A stretch of DNA of 64,000 nt from Deltaproteobacteria bacterium (lineage in GTDB: Bacteria; Desulfobacterota; GWC2-55-46; JADFVP01), in the NCBI GenBank assembly GCA_029262515.1, contig JAJCZH010000002.1, forward strand, positions 81,023-145,022. The letters are read 5' to 3'. The translations under genes were made by a program, and so were the position numbers. The notes under the pieces are model-generated. The model had not been told where the DNA came from. It saw nothing but the letters and a program-made list of their open reading frames with translations, and searched no databases. Position 1 is the stretch's first letter. The number at the start of each line of letters is the position of its first letter. This document shows, one piece after another, positions 10,228-19,859 of the stretch.

Positions 10228-11841
10228 TTATGAAAGTGGCATCACCCCCCCATACTGAATGCCGGTCAAGTACGCCATATCTCTTTTAAAGGTTGTCAGG
10301 TTGTCGCCATTAAATTGGTTTAAGTGTGTGTGTCCGCATGCCCGTGCCAATACCTTCATCAGGTCAACCGAGGCGTTAAAGAAGTTGGCGAGCCTCTTAG
10401 CCGATTCTTCAATAACAATTCGTTCTCTCAAACTCTCTTTTTGCGTTGCAATGCCTACGGGACAGTTGTTTGTGTGGCAAGCCCTCATTCCGAGGCAGCC
10501 AATCGCCTGTATGGCCGAGTTGGATAGTGCAATCGCATCGGCTCCGAGAGCCAGCGCCTTGGCAAAGTCCGCCGGCACGCGTAACCCGCCCGTAATAACC
10601 AGAGTTATCTCTTTATCTGTTTTATCTAAATGCTTTCTAGCTCTGGCGAGCGCTGGAATAGTCGGCACAGAGATATTATCTCGAAAGATCAGAGGAGCCG
10701 CTCCTGTGCCGCCACCCCGTCCGTCCAAGATAATATAGTCACACCCTATATCGAGTGCCGCATCTATATCTTTCTCTATATGCTGCGCAGATAACTTATA
10801 CCCGACAGGAATGCCTCCAGTCTCTTCTTTGATCATTGCCGCAAACTCTTTAAAGTATTTAAGGTCATCCCAATCCGGAAATCTTGGCGGAGAGATGGCT
10901 GGCTCGCCCTCGTTGAGCCCGCGCACCTGTGCAATCTTTCCTATTACCTTGCTGCCAGGCAGGTGCCCTCCGGTTCCAGTCTTGGCGCCCTGCCCTCCTT
11001 TAAAATGAAAGGCCTGGCACTTCTTTACCTTATCTAGCGAATAACCGAACCGCGCGGAAGCGAGTTCGTAAAAGTACCGTGAATTTGAAGCCTGTTCTTC
11101 TGGCAGCATACCGCCTTCACCGCTGCATATACCGGTTCCGGCCATCTCGGCGCCCATTGCCAGAGCTGTTTTGGCCTCTTCCGACAGAGCCCCGAAGCTC
11201 ATGTCTGAAACGAGCAAGGGGATCTTGAGTTTCAATGGTTTTTTGGCTTTGGGCCCAATAACGACTTCTGATCCAACCTCAACCATATCGAGTTGTGGCA
11301 GGGTTGCCAATTGTGCTGTCAGGAATTGAATATCGCCCCACTGGGGTAATTGCTGCCGGGGAACACCCATTGCGGATGCCGGGCCATGGTAACCGAATCT
11401 AGAGAGACCGTCTCTGGATAGTTGCTGAATAAATTTGTAGTGCGGCTCTTCCGCGCCGCCATGCAGGTCTGCATAAAGACCCTGATAGGTTTCACGATTA
11501 TACGCCTGGGGATTGTTGGACTCCCAGGCTGCGATCTCATCTTCATCAACCAGAACTTCGTTATCTTCTATCCAGGAATTAAATTTTACCAGCCGTTCTT
11601 TATTATTGTAGGAGCTTATACCTGTTTTTATTTGATAGTCCCACCCATGCACGCCGCAGAAAATATCTTCATCCTTAACGGTTCCGTCCGACATCAGAGC
11701 GCCTCGATGCGCACAACGACCATACAGTACGGAAACGGCATTGTCGTACTTGATAATTACGAGGTCCACGTTGGCAACCAATGCATAAGCAGGTTTTCTA
11801 TCTTCAAGTTCGGAAAAATCTGCAATACTTATTTTATTCAT
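10228..11841 (-). CDS. Rieske [2Fe-2S] domain fused to FMN-binding glutamate synthase-like domain
   Basis: N-terminal CAHRGALMSDG...FCGVHGWDY (CxH..CxxH); GltB-like SDMSFGALSEEAKTALAMGAE, SGEGGM, KGGQGAKTGTGGHLPGSKV, CLGMRACHTNNCPVGIATQ. Confidence 0.92.
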   Translation of the reverse strand: MNKISIADFSELEDRKPAYALVANVDLVIIKYDNAVSVLYGRCAHRGALMSDGTVKDEDIFCGVHGWDYQIKTGISSYNNKERLVKFNSWIEDNEVLVDEDEIAAWESNNPQAYNRETYQGLYADLHGGAEEPHYKFIQQLSRDGLSRFGYHGPASAMGVPRQQLPQWGDIQFLTAQLATLPQLDMVEVGSEVVIGPKAKKPLKLKIPLLVSDMSFGALSEEAKTALAMGAEMAGTGICSGEGGMLPEEQASNSRYFYELASARFGYSLDKVKKCQAFHFKGGQGAKTGTGGHLPGSKVIGKIAQVRGLNEGEPAISPPRFPDWDDLKYFKEFAAMIKEETGGIPVGYKLSAQHIEKDIDAALDIGCDYIILDGRGGGTGAAPLIFRDNISVPTIPALARARKHLDKTDKEITLVITGGLRVPADFAKALALGADAIALSNSAIQAIGCLGMRACHTNNCPVGIATQKESLRERIVIEESAKRLANFFNASVDLMKVLARACGHTHLNQFNGDNLTTFKRDMAYLTGIQYGGVMPLS

Positions 11842-12069
11842 TAAGATCTCCGGTCAGGTTAACAAAATAGATACTAGACTTTTATGGCTATTGTCAAGTT
11901 AGCGTATGCGTTTTAGTCCCGATTGAACGAGTTCGAGACCCTTCTGAGAAGTTACGGGAAGTAGTATTGAAAGTATTGTGGGTTGGCCGCTCTTGGGAAC
12001 AGGGTAGAGCAGGAGGTCTGTTAAGTACTCTGATAACGCGGCGGGACTATCTGTTTTTGGTAGTTATGC

Positions 12070-13521
12070 TTATATGCTATCAGATACGATAATGCGGTTT
12101 CTACCCTCGGCTTTGGCCCGATAGAGCGCCATGTCAGCTGCTGAAGCGAGTGCGTGATGATCTCTCGCCCCTCCCGGAACCGTAGTTGCGACTCCAAGAC
12201 TTATGGTGACGTACTTAGAAATTGTCGATCCGGAATGTTCTATCTCGAGCGACTCTACATTCTGCCTGAGTATTTCACCAAGAGTTGTTGCCGCACCTTT
12301 ATCAGAGCCGGGCAGTATAACCGCAAACTCTTCTCCACCGTAACGCGCAAGCAGGTCGCCGGCCCGAAGCACCGATGTTTTTAGGGCCTGAGCTACATGG
12401 CGAAGGCAGTCGTCTCCGGCTGCGTGCCCATAGGTGTCATTATACGGTTTAAAGTAGTCGATATCTACCATAATGATGGATAGAGGCGTTTTACTACGCT
12501 TCGCGCGATTCCATTCGTTCTTTATGGCCTTCTCATAACTTCTGCGGTTGGCTATGCCGGTTACCTCATCAAGGTGCATCAACTCCCTGAATCTATCTTC
12601 ATTCCTCTTTCGCTCTGTTATGTCCTGAACCGTACCTATTATCTTAAAAGCCTTGCCGGTTTCACTCGAGATCACATTGCCGACCGCGTGTACCACTTTT
12701 TCAGTTCCGTCTTTGCAGCACAGGCGATGTTCGACATCCCAGTTTTCACCACTTTCTACTTCCTTCCGGAATATGGGAATATCTGCTCCCCTGTCTTCGG
12801 GGTGGACAATCTCAACAAGCGACTCAAAGGTCACTTCTTCTCGGTTTATACCGAAAATCCGTAAAAGTTCGTCGGAGGCTATTACCTCATAGGTCTCCGA
12901 GTCGAGCTTCCAGTGACCGAGGTGTGTAATTTCTTGCGCTATGGCAAGATCTCTCTTACTCTCCATAAGCGACCGGTTGGCCTGCATAAGCTCTTCGGTC
13001 CGCTTTTCCACAATCTGCTCGAGCTCATCATACGTCTTCTGAAGTGTCTCTTCCGCTCTTTTACGCCTGGTGATGTCCCGGGCTACGGCAACCATATACC
13101 GGTTATTATGGTTGTGTGTGAACTTAACGCTTATCTCTGCAGGGAAGGTTGAGCCGCCTTTACGCTTGTGAACTCCCTCCAGGACCATACCGTTCGCGTT
13201 ACGTACTGCTTTCGTATGTTTTTTCCACGAAAAATTATCCGGCAGGATAGCTTCAATATCAGTAACTCTCTTTTCCAAAAGCTCATCGCGGTCGTATCCC
13301 AAGTTGCTGCACGCCATGTCATTGACCAGTAGAAACCGGCCGGTCTCAGGGTCAATAAGAAACATTGCGTCATTTGTGTATTCAATTAAATCGATGAATG
13401 GCGCTAAATCCAGATCCGGGAGACAGGGCTCTGCCTTTGCCTTCTTCAACCGGGAAACCTTATCGCGGAGCTCTGCGAGTTCACCTATGTGTTCATTTTT
13501 TGTCTTGCTCTCATCGTTCAT
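12070..13521 (-). CDS. PAS-PAS-GGDEF diguanylate cyclase
   Basis: Two PAS/PAC regions (FLLVNDMACSNLGYDRDELL; DITRRKRAEE; VQDITERKRNED) and RYGGEEFAVILPGSD. Confidence 0.94.
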   Translation of the reverse strand: MNDESKTKNEHIGELAELRDKVSRLKKAKAEPCLPDLDLAPFIDLIEYTNDAMFLIDPETGRFLLVNDMACSNLGYDRDELLEKRVTDIEAILPDNFSWKKHTKAVRNANGMVLEGVHKRKGGSTFPAEISVKFTHNHNNRYMVAVARDITRRKRAEETLQKTYDELEQIVEKRTEELMQANRSLMESKRDLAIAQEITHLGHWKLDSETYEVIASDELLRIFGINREEVTFESLVEIVHPEDRGADIPIFRKEVESGENWDVEHRLCCKDGTEKVVHAVGNVISSETGKAFKIIGTVQDITERKRNEDRFRELMHLDEVTGIANRRSYEKAIKNEWNRAKRSKTPLSIIMVDIDYFKPYNDTYGHAAGDDCLRHVAQALKTSVLRAGDLLARYGGEEFAVILPGSDKGAATTLGEILRQNVESLEIEHSGSTISKYVTISLGVATTVPGGARDHHALASAADMALYRAKAEGRNRIIVSDSI

Positions 13522-13755
13522 TTTATGACCGCATTAAGAACTATTATACAGAAGTAGGTGTTTGGTAGATATTTATTAACTTAAGCTATTATGAATTACC
13601 AATTCTAACAAGAAATATTGAAATGTCAAGGTTGCTTTGCCCTTCTATTTAAAGAATCACTTTTATATATAAGACCCATGAAGTAACACTTGAAAGAGTA
13701 TGGCACTTAAAAGTCCCGTATCCTTGCTCAACTACTAAGCCCTGTTTGAGTGCAC

Positions 13756-13809
13756 AGGAAAAAAAAGGGGAATAGCCTGTGATATTCCCTTTTTGACAAA
13801 TCGTGCCGA
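13756..13809 (-). repeat. Second copy of tRNA-Leu 3' end plus terminator hairpin (degenerate)
   Basis: aaaaaaaggggaatagcctgtgatattccctttttgacaaatcgtgccga closely matches 13911-13963. Confidence 0.8.
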
Positions 13810-13910
13810 CTCGCTACGGCCCCGGCTCTTGTCGCTTCCGCTTACGCCCGTGTGGACTTTTCTTCGCTATATGCTCAGCGTTCTATGAGCGTTCTATTCC
13901 ATAAACAAAA

Positions 13911-13951
13911 CAGGTAAAAAAAGGGAATAGCATAAGCTATTCCCTTTTGAC
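13911..13951 (-). terminator. Intrinsic terminator downstream of tRNA-Leu
   Basis: aaagggaatagc-ataa-gctattccctttt hairpin; U-tract on minus strand. Confidence 0.85.
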
Positions 13952-13954
13952 AAA

Positions 13955-14039
13955 TGGTGCCGAAGGGGGGATTCGAACCCCCACGAGTCTCCCCACCACC
14001 CCCTCAAGATGGCGTGTCTACCAGTTCCACCACTTCGGC
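13955..14039 (-). tRNA. tRNA-Leu (anticodon GAG), CCA encoded
   Basis: Reverse complement GCCGAAGTGGTGGAACTGGTAGACACGCCATCTTGAGGGGGTGGTGGGGAGACTCGTGGGGGTTCGAATCCCCCCTTCGGCACCA; anticodon loop TTGAGGG; long variable arm. Confidence 0.96.
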
Positions 14040-14112
14040 ATATTCAACTGTTGTATGCTTGCTGCCGAGTGAACCAGGCAGGTCTTTAGCTTCTTCTTTC
14101 TAATAGCTAATC

Positions 14113-14505
14113 TTACTTCTGTCCACCAGTTTTATCCGCTTCTTTGGCCTCTACTGGTGCGGCGGCCTCTTCGCTCTTCATGCTGTCTGCGGCAGGCTCT
14201 GCCTTTGGCTCTTCAATAGGAGCGGGCGCCGGCGTGCTTACGGCAGGCGTTTCCGACATAATAGAGGACGTACCCGCCTTCTTTGAAAGTATGGTCAGGT
14301 AGATAGAGGTAACCATAAAGATAATTGCGCAGATTGCGGTTATCTTGGTCAGCAGGGATGTTGGCCCGGAACTGCCAAAGAGTGCCTGGGAGCCCCCGCC
14401 ACCGAAGGTGGAGCCGATTGCCGCGCCCTTGCCGGTCTGTAAAAGTACCATGGCGATAATAAGGAAGCAGACCAGTATGTGTAGTATTACGATTGCTGTA
14501 GCCAT
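14113..14505 (-). CDS. secG: Preprotein translocase subunit SecG
   Basis: ILVCFLIIAMVLLQTGKGAAIGSTFGGGGSQALFGSSGPTSLLTKIT. Confidence 0.96.
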   Translation of the reverse strand: MATAIVILHILVCFLIIAMVLLQTGKGAAIGSTFGGGGSQALFGSSGPTSLLTKITAICAIIFMVTSIYLTILSKKAGTSSIMSETPAVSTPAPAPIEEPKAEPAADSMKSEEAAAPVEAKEADKTGGQK

Positions 14506-14675
14506 ACTCTGTTCAACTCGAAGTTCATTGTTTTTGTGTTTGCGGGTTCAGTTTCTATCGAACCCGCTGAATGTGGTGCGTCAGAATTAAATATTTTACT
14601 TAATTGGATGAGAAATGCAAGGAAAAAGAGTAGCAGGTTCTATATTTTTGGCAGGAAGGAGTTGTGTACCTGTTT

Positions 14676-15434
14676 TTAGACCGATTCAAACTGGACAATT
14701 CTGGCAAAGTCTTCGGCATTAAGGCTCGCCCCGCCTACCAGCGCACCGTCAATATTGGGTTGAGCCATAAGGCTGTCTATGTTGTCAGGTTTTACGCTTC
14801 CTCCGTAAATTATACGGATCTTTTTTGCCGCAGCAGTATCATAATCTTCATAGAGCAACTCTCTAATAGAGTTATGTACCTCTTCGGCAGTCTCCGGCGT
14901 GGCGCTTTTTCCCGTACCGATAGCCCAGATCGGCTCATAGGCGATGGTAAGCTCTTTTAGCGACCCTGTTTTGAGTCCTGCCAGCGCCCTCATTATCTGC
15001 CCTTTTACCTTGCCGAGCGTGCTGTTCGACTCTTTCTCTTCGAGTGTTTCACCAACACAGATAATCGGTTTAAGCCCTGCCTTTAAAGCCGCATGCGCTT
15101 TTTTGTTTACCCTGTCGTCCGTATCGCCAAAGAGTGCGCGCCTCTCCGAATGGCCGATTATGACGTAACTGCACCCGATTGCCCGGAGCATTTCTGCAGA
15201 GATCTCCCCGGTATATGCGCCGTTCTCTTTCCAGAAGACATTCTGTCCGGCAAGCTGTATGCTGCTGCCCGCTATTAGCTGGTTCAGGTGGTGTATAGAG
15301 GTAGAGGGCGGAGCGATCACGACGTCTACGCTGTCTATAGATTTTATAAGCTCGCGTAACTTTATTACGAGGCTAGCACCCTCGTGAATTGTGGTGTTCA
15401 TCTTCCAGTTGCCGGCTATAAGGGGTTTTTGCAT
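14676..15434 (-). CDS. tpiA: Triosephosphate isomerase
   Basis: AGNWKMN; YVIIGHSERR; AYEPIWAIGTGKSATPE; IIYGGSVKPDN; GGASL. Confidence 0.97.
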   Translation of the reverse strand: MQKPLIAGNWKMNTTIHEGASLVIKLRELIKSIDSVDVVIAPPSTSIHHLNQLIAGSSIQLAGQNVFWKENGAYTGEISAEMLRAIGCSYVIIGHSERRALFGDTDDRVNKKAHAALKAGLKPIICVGETLEEKESNSTLGKVKGQIMRALAGLKTGSLKELTIAYEPIWAIGTGKSATPETAEEVHNSIRELLYEDYDTAAAKKIRIIYGGSVKPDNIDSLMAQPNIDGALVGGASLNAEDFARIVQFESV

Positions 15435-15547
15435 GCTTGTCTCCTTGGGAGGAAGTAAACGTTTGTGGTCGGCTTTTGCTGCGGTCTGTTTTTGGCGCCG
15501 GTTCCGGCCAGCTTCATACTAAAGAAGGCATTATTAGTATATACCTT

Positions 15548-16756
15548 TTATACCGACTCTTGATGCTTGTTCTGCCTGAGTGCGGCAATGCCTGGCAGAT
15601 CGTTATTCTCCAATATCTCCAGAAATGCGCCTCCTCCTGTTGATATGTAGCTCATCTTGGCAAATTCGCTCGCGCGGTGCACGGCTACGTCGGTATCTCC
15701 TCCGCCGATTATGGTCAGGGCGTAAGAGTTGGCTACGCTCGATACTAGAGCGAACGTACCGCGGCTGAAGGCGTCGATTTCAAAGACCCCCATGGGGCCG
15801 TTCCATATTATCGTCTTGGCGTTTGCAATGGCCTCGGTAAAGAGTGTGACCGTTGCGGGGCCTATGTCGAGGGCCATCCAGTCCTTCGGAATCTCCTGGG
15901 AAGTGACTACCTTTGTCTCTGCCTCTGCGCTAAACTTGTCGGCAACTACGAAATCGACCGGCATGTAGAGCTTTATGCCTTTTTCCTTTGCAATCTGTAT
16001 TACCTCGCGCGCGGCCTCGAGGGCTGAATCCTCGGCAAAAGACTTCCCGATCTCTTCGCCCATTGCCTTGAAGAAGGTCATTGCCATACCGCCACCGATT
16101 ATGAGCTTGTCTACCCTGTCGCAGAGGCTGGAGAGAACACCCACCTTGTCAGAGACCTTCTTGCCCCCGATTATGGCCACAAAAGGCCTCACCGGCTTAT
16201 CCATAGCCATAGTGAAGTACGAAAGCTCTTTTTTCATAAGGAGTCCCGCACCGAACTCGTCGACATACTGCGTGACGGCAACATTAGACGCGTGCGCCCT
16301 GTGGGCGGTTGCAAAGGCGTCATTTATGTAGACATCTGCCAAAGAGGCGAGCTTTCGACCGAATTCCGGGTCGTTCTTTCTCTCTTCGGCATGGAACCGA
16401 AGGTTTTCTAGCAATACAACCGTTCCGGGCTTCATTTCTTTAACTATCCGCTCGGTCTCCTTTCCAACGCAGTCGGGGGCGAGCTGGACCTCTTTTTCAA
16501 GAAGCCTGCCGAGTCGTTTTGCCACTGGAGCAAGGCTCATAGCAGGCACGTGAGTTCCTTTGGGGCGGCCTAGGTGGGAGATCAGGATTACCCGCGCATT
16601 CTCATCAAGGGCGTAGTTGATCGTCGGCAGAACGCTCCTAATGCGTGTATCGTCGGTTATCTGGTTACGTTCGTCGAGCGGTACATTGAAGTCCACCCTG
16701 ATAAGGACACTCTTGTTGCTGATATCGATTTCATCGATGTACCTTATGCCTTCCAC
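15548..16756 (-). CDS. pgk: Phosphoglycerate kinase (probable GTG start at 16756; longer ORF extends to 16873)
   Basis: SVLIRVDFNVPLDE; LISHLGRPKG; IIWNGPMGVFE; IIGGGDTDVAV; STGGGAFLE. Confidence 0.96.
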   Translation of the reverse strand: MEGIRYIDEIDISNKSVLIRVDFNVPLDERNQITDDTRIRSVLPTINYALDENARVILISHLGRPKGTHVPAMSLAPVAKRLGRLLEKEVQLAPDCVGKETERIVKEMKPGTVVLLENLRFHAEERKNDPEFGRKLASLADVYINDAFATAHRAHASNVAVTQYVDEFGAGLLMKKELSYFTMAMDKPVRPFVAIIGGKKVSDKVGVLSSLCDRVDKLIIGGGMAMTFFKAMGEEIGKSFAEDSALEAAREVIQIAKEKGIKLYMPVDFVVADKFSAEAETKVVTSQEIPKDWMALDIGPATVTLFTEAIANAKTIIWNGPMGVFEIDAFSRGTFALVSSVANSYALTIIGGGDTDVAVHRASEFAKMSYISTGGGAFLEILENNDLPGIAALRQNKHQESV

Positions 16757-16912
16757 TCTTACTACCTCGTTATTCTTCGTACGATTATTGAGCCGTTTAT
16801 CGAGATGACGTAGCCGGATATACCCACTCTCGAAAGAATCGTAATACATATAAGAGCCATGGAAAAACCGCACAGCGCAAGTACTGTTGGGCCCGGCAAG
16901 AAGCCCTCTGCT

Positions 16913-18019
<1,107 letters not shown>

Positions 18020-18072
18020 CTACTGTTTTTCCGGCACTTTATATCGATTTGTTCATAAAAAAAGGCAGATTT

Positions 18073-18462
18073 TCAAGTCTTTATATTGTAATTTAAAACC
18101 AGTTCATCTCCGGGCACCCCTCTAATACCCCAGTTAGCCATCGAAGTTTCGAAAATAATTATTTCGATATCTTTCGTCTTAATGCCTGCATTTTCTTCGG
18201 TTTTCGCATATATTAACTTGATCAGTTTTTTCTTTGTTTCCGGCGAACGGCCTTCGAATATGGAAAGTTCGATTATTATATACTGCTCGCTTCTGTCTTG
18301 AGGGTAGAGGAAGTCCTCGGGGTCGAGCATAATATAGCGATGAAATCTCTTGTCGCGAGGCAGGCCGAAAGCCTCTATCAGTGAATCGTGAATAGCCGTT
18401 GACAGGGTTTCACGTTTTGCTAAGAGCGTGCTTCTCAGTCCGTATACTTTTACTTGCGCCAT
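18073..18462 (-). CDS. Tautomerase family protein
   Basis: AQVKVYGLRSTLLAKRETLSTAIHDSLIEAFGLPRDKRFHRYIMLDPEDF; ETSMANWGIRGVPGDEL. Confidence 0.85.
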   Translation of the reverse strand: MAQVKVYGLRSTLLAKRETLSTAIHDSLIEAFGLPRDKRFHRYIMLDPEDFLYPQDRSEQYIIIELSIFEGRSPETKKKLIKLIYAKTEENAGIKTKDIEIIIFETSMANWGIRGVPGDELVLNYNIKT

Positions 18463-18572
18463 TTTCGTCTTTAAATATACCCGAAGGTCAAAACTTAAGC
18501 CGACGCCTTCGGCATATACCCGTGCGAGCCGTTTCTTCGTCTCCAGCTTTATAGTCCTGGTAAAGGGGCCGG

Positions 18573-19283
18573 TCAGTATCCATAGAGTTTGAACTGTTCC
18601 TTTATCCGAGCTACCGGCATCTGCCCAGGTGCGCTGCTTCTGGTTATAGATCCGTAGGTGGTAAGAGAGCCGAGCATAGGGAAGAAGATCCTTGAGCAGG
18701 CTCCGTACTTGCCCATTGCGACTATAATCAGATCCTTGTTCTCCAGCAGTAGCCTTGTAAGTACCTTAAGGTCTTTGGGCTCTGTAGCCATTGTTGCAAT
18801 TTTTATAATGTCCGCGCCTTTGGAGCGGGCGCTTGTTATTATTTTATTCAGTTTAGCATGCGCAGGTGTTTTGATGAAGTTGTGGTACGATACGATTATC
18901 TGAGAACCGGTTTCTCGTGCTGTTTTGATTACAGAGTCGAGTATGGTACGAGAGCTGAGTTCTATATCGATTATATCGGAAAAAGGGGTGAGTAGAGTGA
19001 ATAGTTCAGCCCGCTCACTCTCTGAAAAGTTATTTTCACCACCCTCTTTTTGGCTTCTGACAGTAAGAATAATAGGTCGGTTTTTTAGTGCCTTATAACC
19101 CCTAAGCCTGCGTGCCGCTCCTACTACGTCCTCTTTACTTACTTCCTTGAAGGTATCAGCCCTGAATTCAAAGCCGTTTGCGCCTGCCGATACTGCGCTT
19201 CGTACTGCTCTGCTGTCCACCGAGCCCATGATTACGGCCGAAATATGGGAGGTTGGGCCGGCTTGTAGGCGAGGCTTTTTCAT
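18573..19283 (-). CDS. aroD: Type I 3-dehydroquinate dehydratase
   Basis: GFEFRADTF; PIILTVRSQKEGG; IIVSYHNFIKTP; ADIIKIATMATEPKD. Confidence 0.9.
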   Translation of the reverse strand: MKKPRLQAGPTSHISAVIMGSVDSRAVRSAVSAGANGFEFRADTFKEVSKEDVVGAARRLRGYKALKNRPIILTVRSQKEGGENNFSESERAELFTLLTPFSDIIDIELSSRTILDSVIKTARETGSQIIVSYHNFIKTPAHAKLNKIITSARSKGADIIKIATMATEPKDLKVLTRLLLENKDLIIVAMGKYGACSRIFFPMLGSLTTYGSITRSSAPGQMPVARIKEQFKLYGY

Positions 19284-19859
19284 TCTGTAGGTGCTCGAAG
19301 CGAGTTTTGGGCCATACCGGGTTTGATAAAGTACGGACCGTATGGTAAAAAAAGTGGATTCAAGTATTGATTTTATATTATTTTTATACCTTTATGAATA
19401 CTCAATTCACCCGGAAAAGTCAAGCATAAAGACCTCGGTCTAATGTACGTTTTCTTTATTTGACTTGTTTGGGTGCCTTGCGCCCTGGCAGGTGATAACC
19501 CAAGTATATATTTAAGTTTTGGCGCTTGGAGTCCGATATTGATATATAGGGCAAAAAAGAGTAGCAATAAAAAAAATTAATCTAACTTTTAGCCGTTTTT
19601 TAATCTTTTTTTAGGATAATGCTTGCTAAGTAAAACTGTGAAGCGTTAACTGGTTATAAACCTCAGTAGTTATCGGTCTTCTTGCTTTTTTATTTGGTAG
19701 ATTTGTGTTATACTGTAACTAGTGTAACAGGTGAGGATTGCCAGTTACATAATGTCGAGAAGGTCTGGAATTTTTTGATCGGCCTTAATTGGCTTTTTAG
19801 TTAATAGAATAGAATCAATCTGACTGGTATTGTTTTGTAGTCTGTAAAAGGATGGAAGT

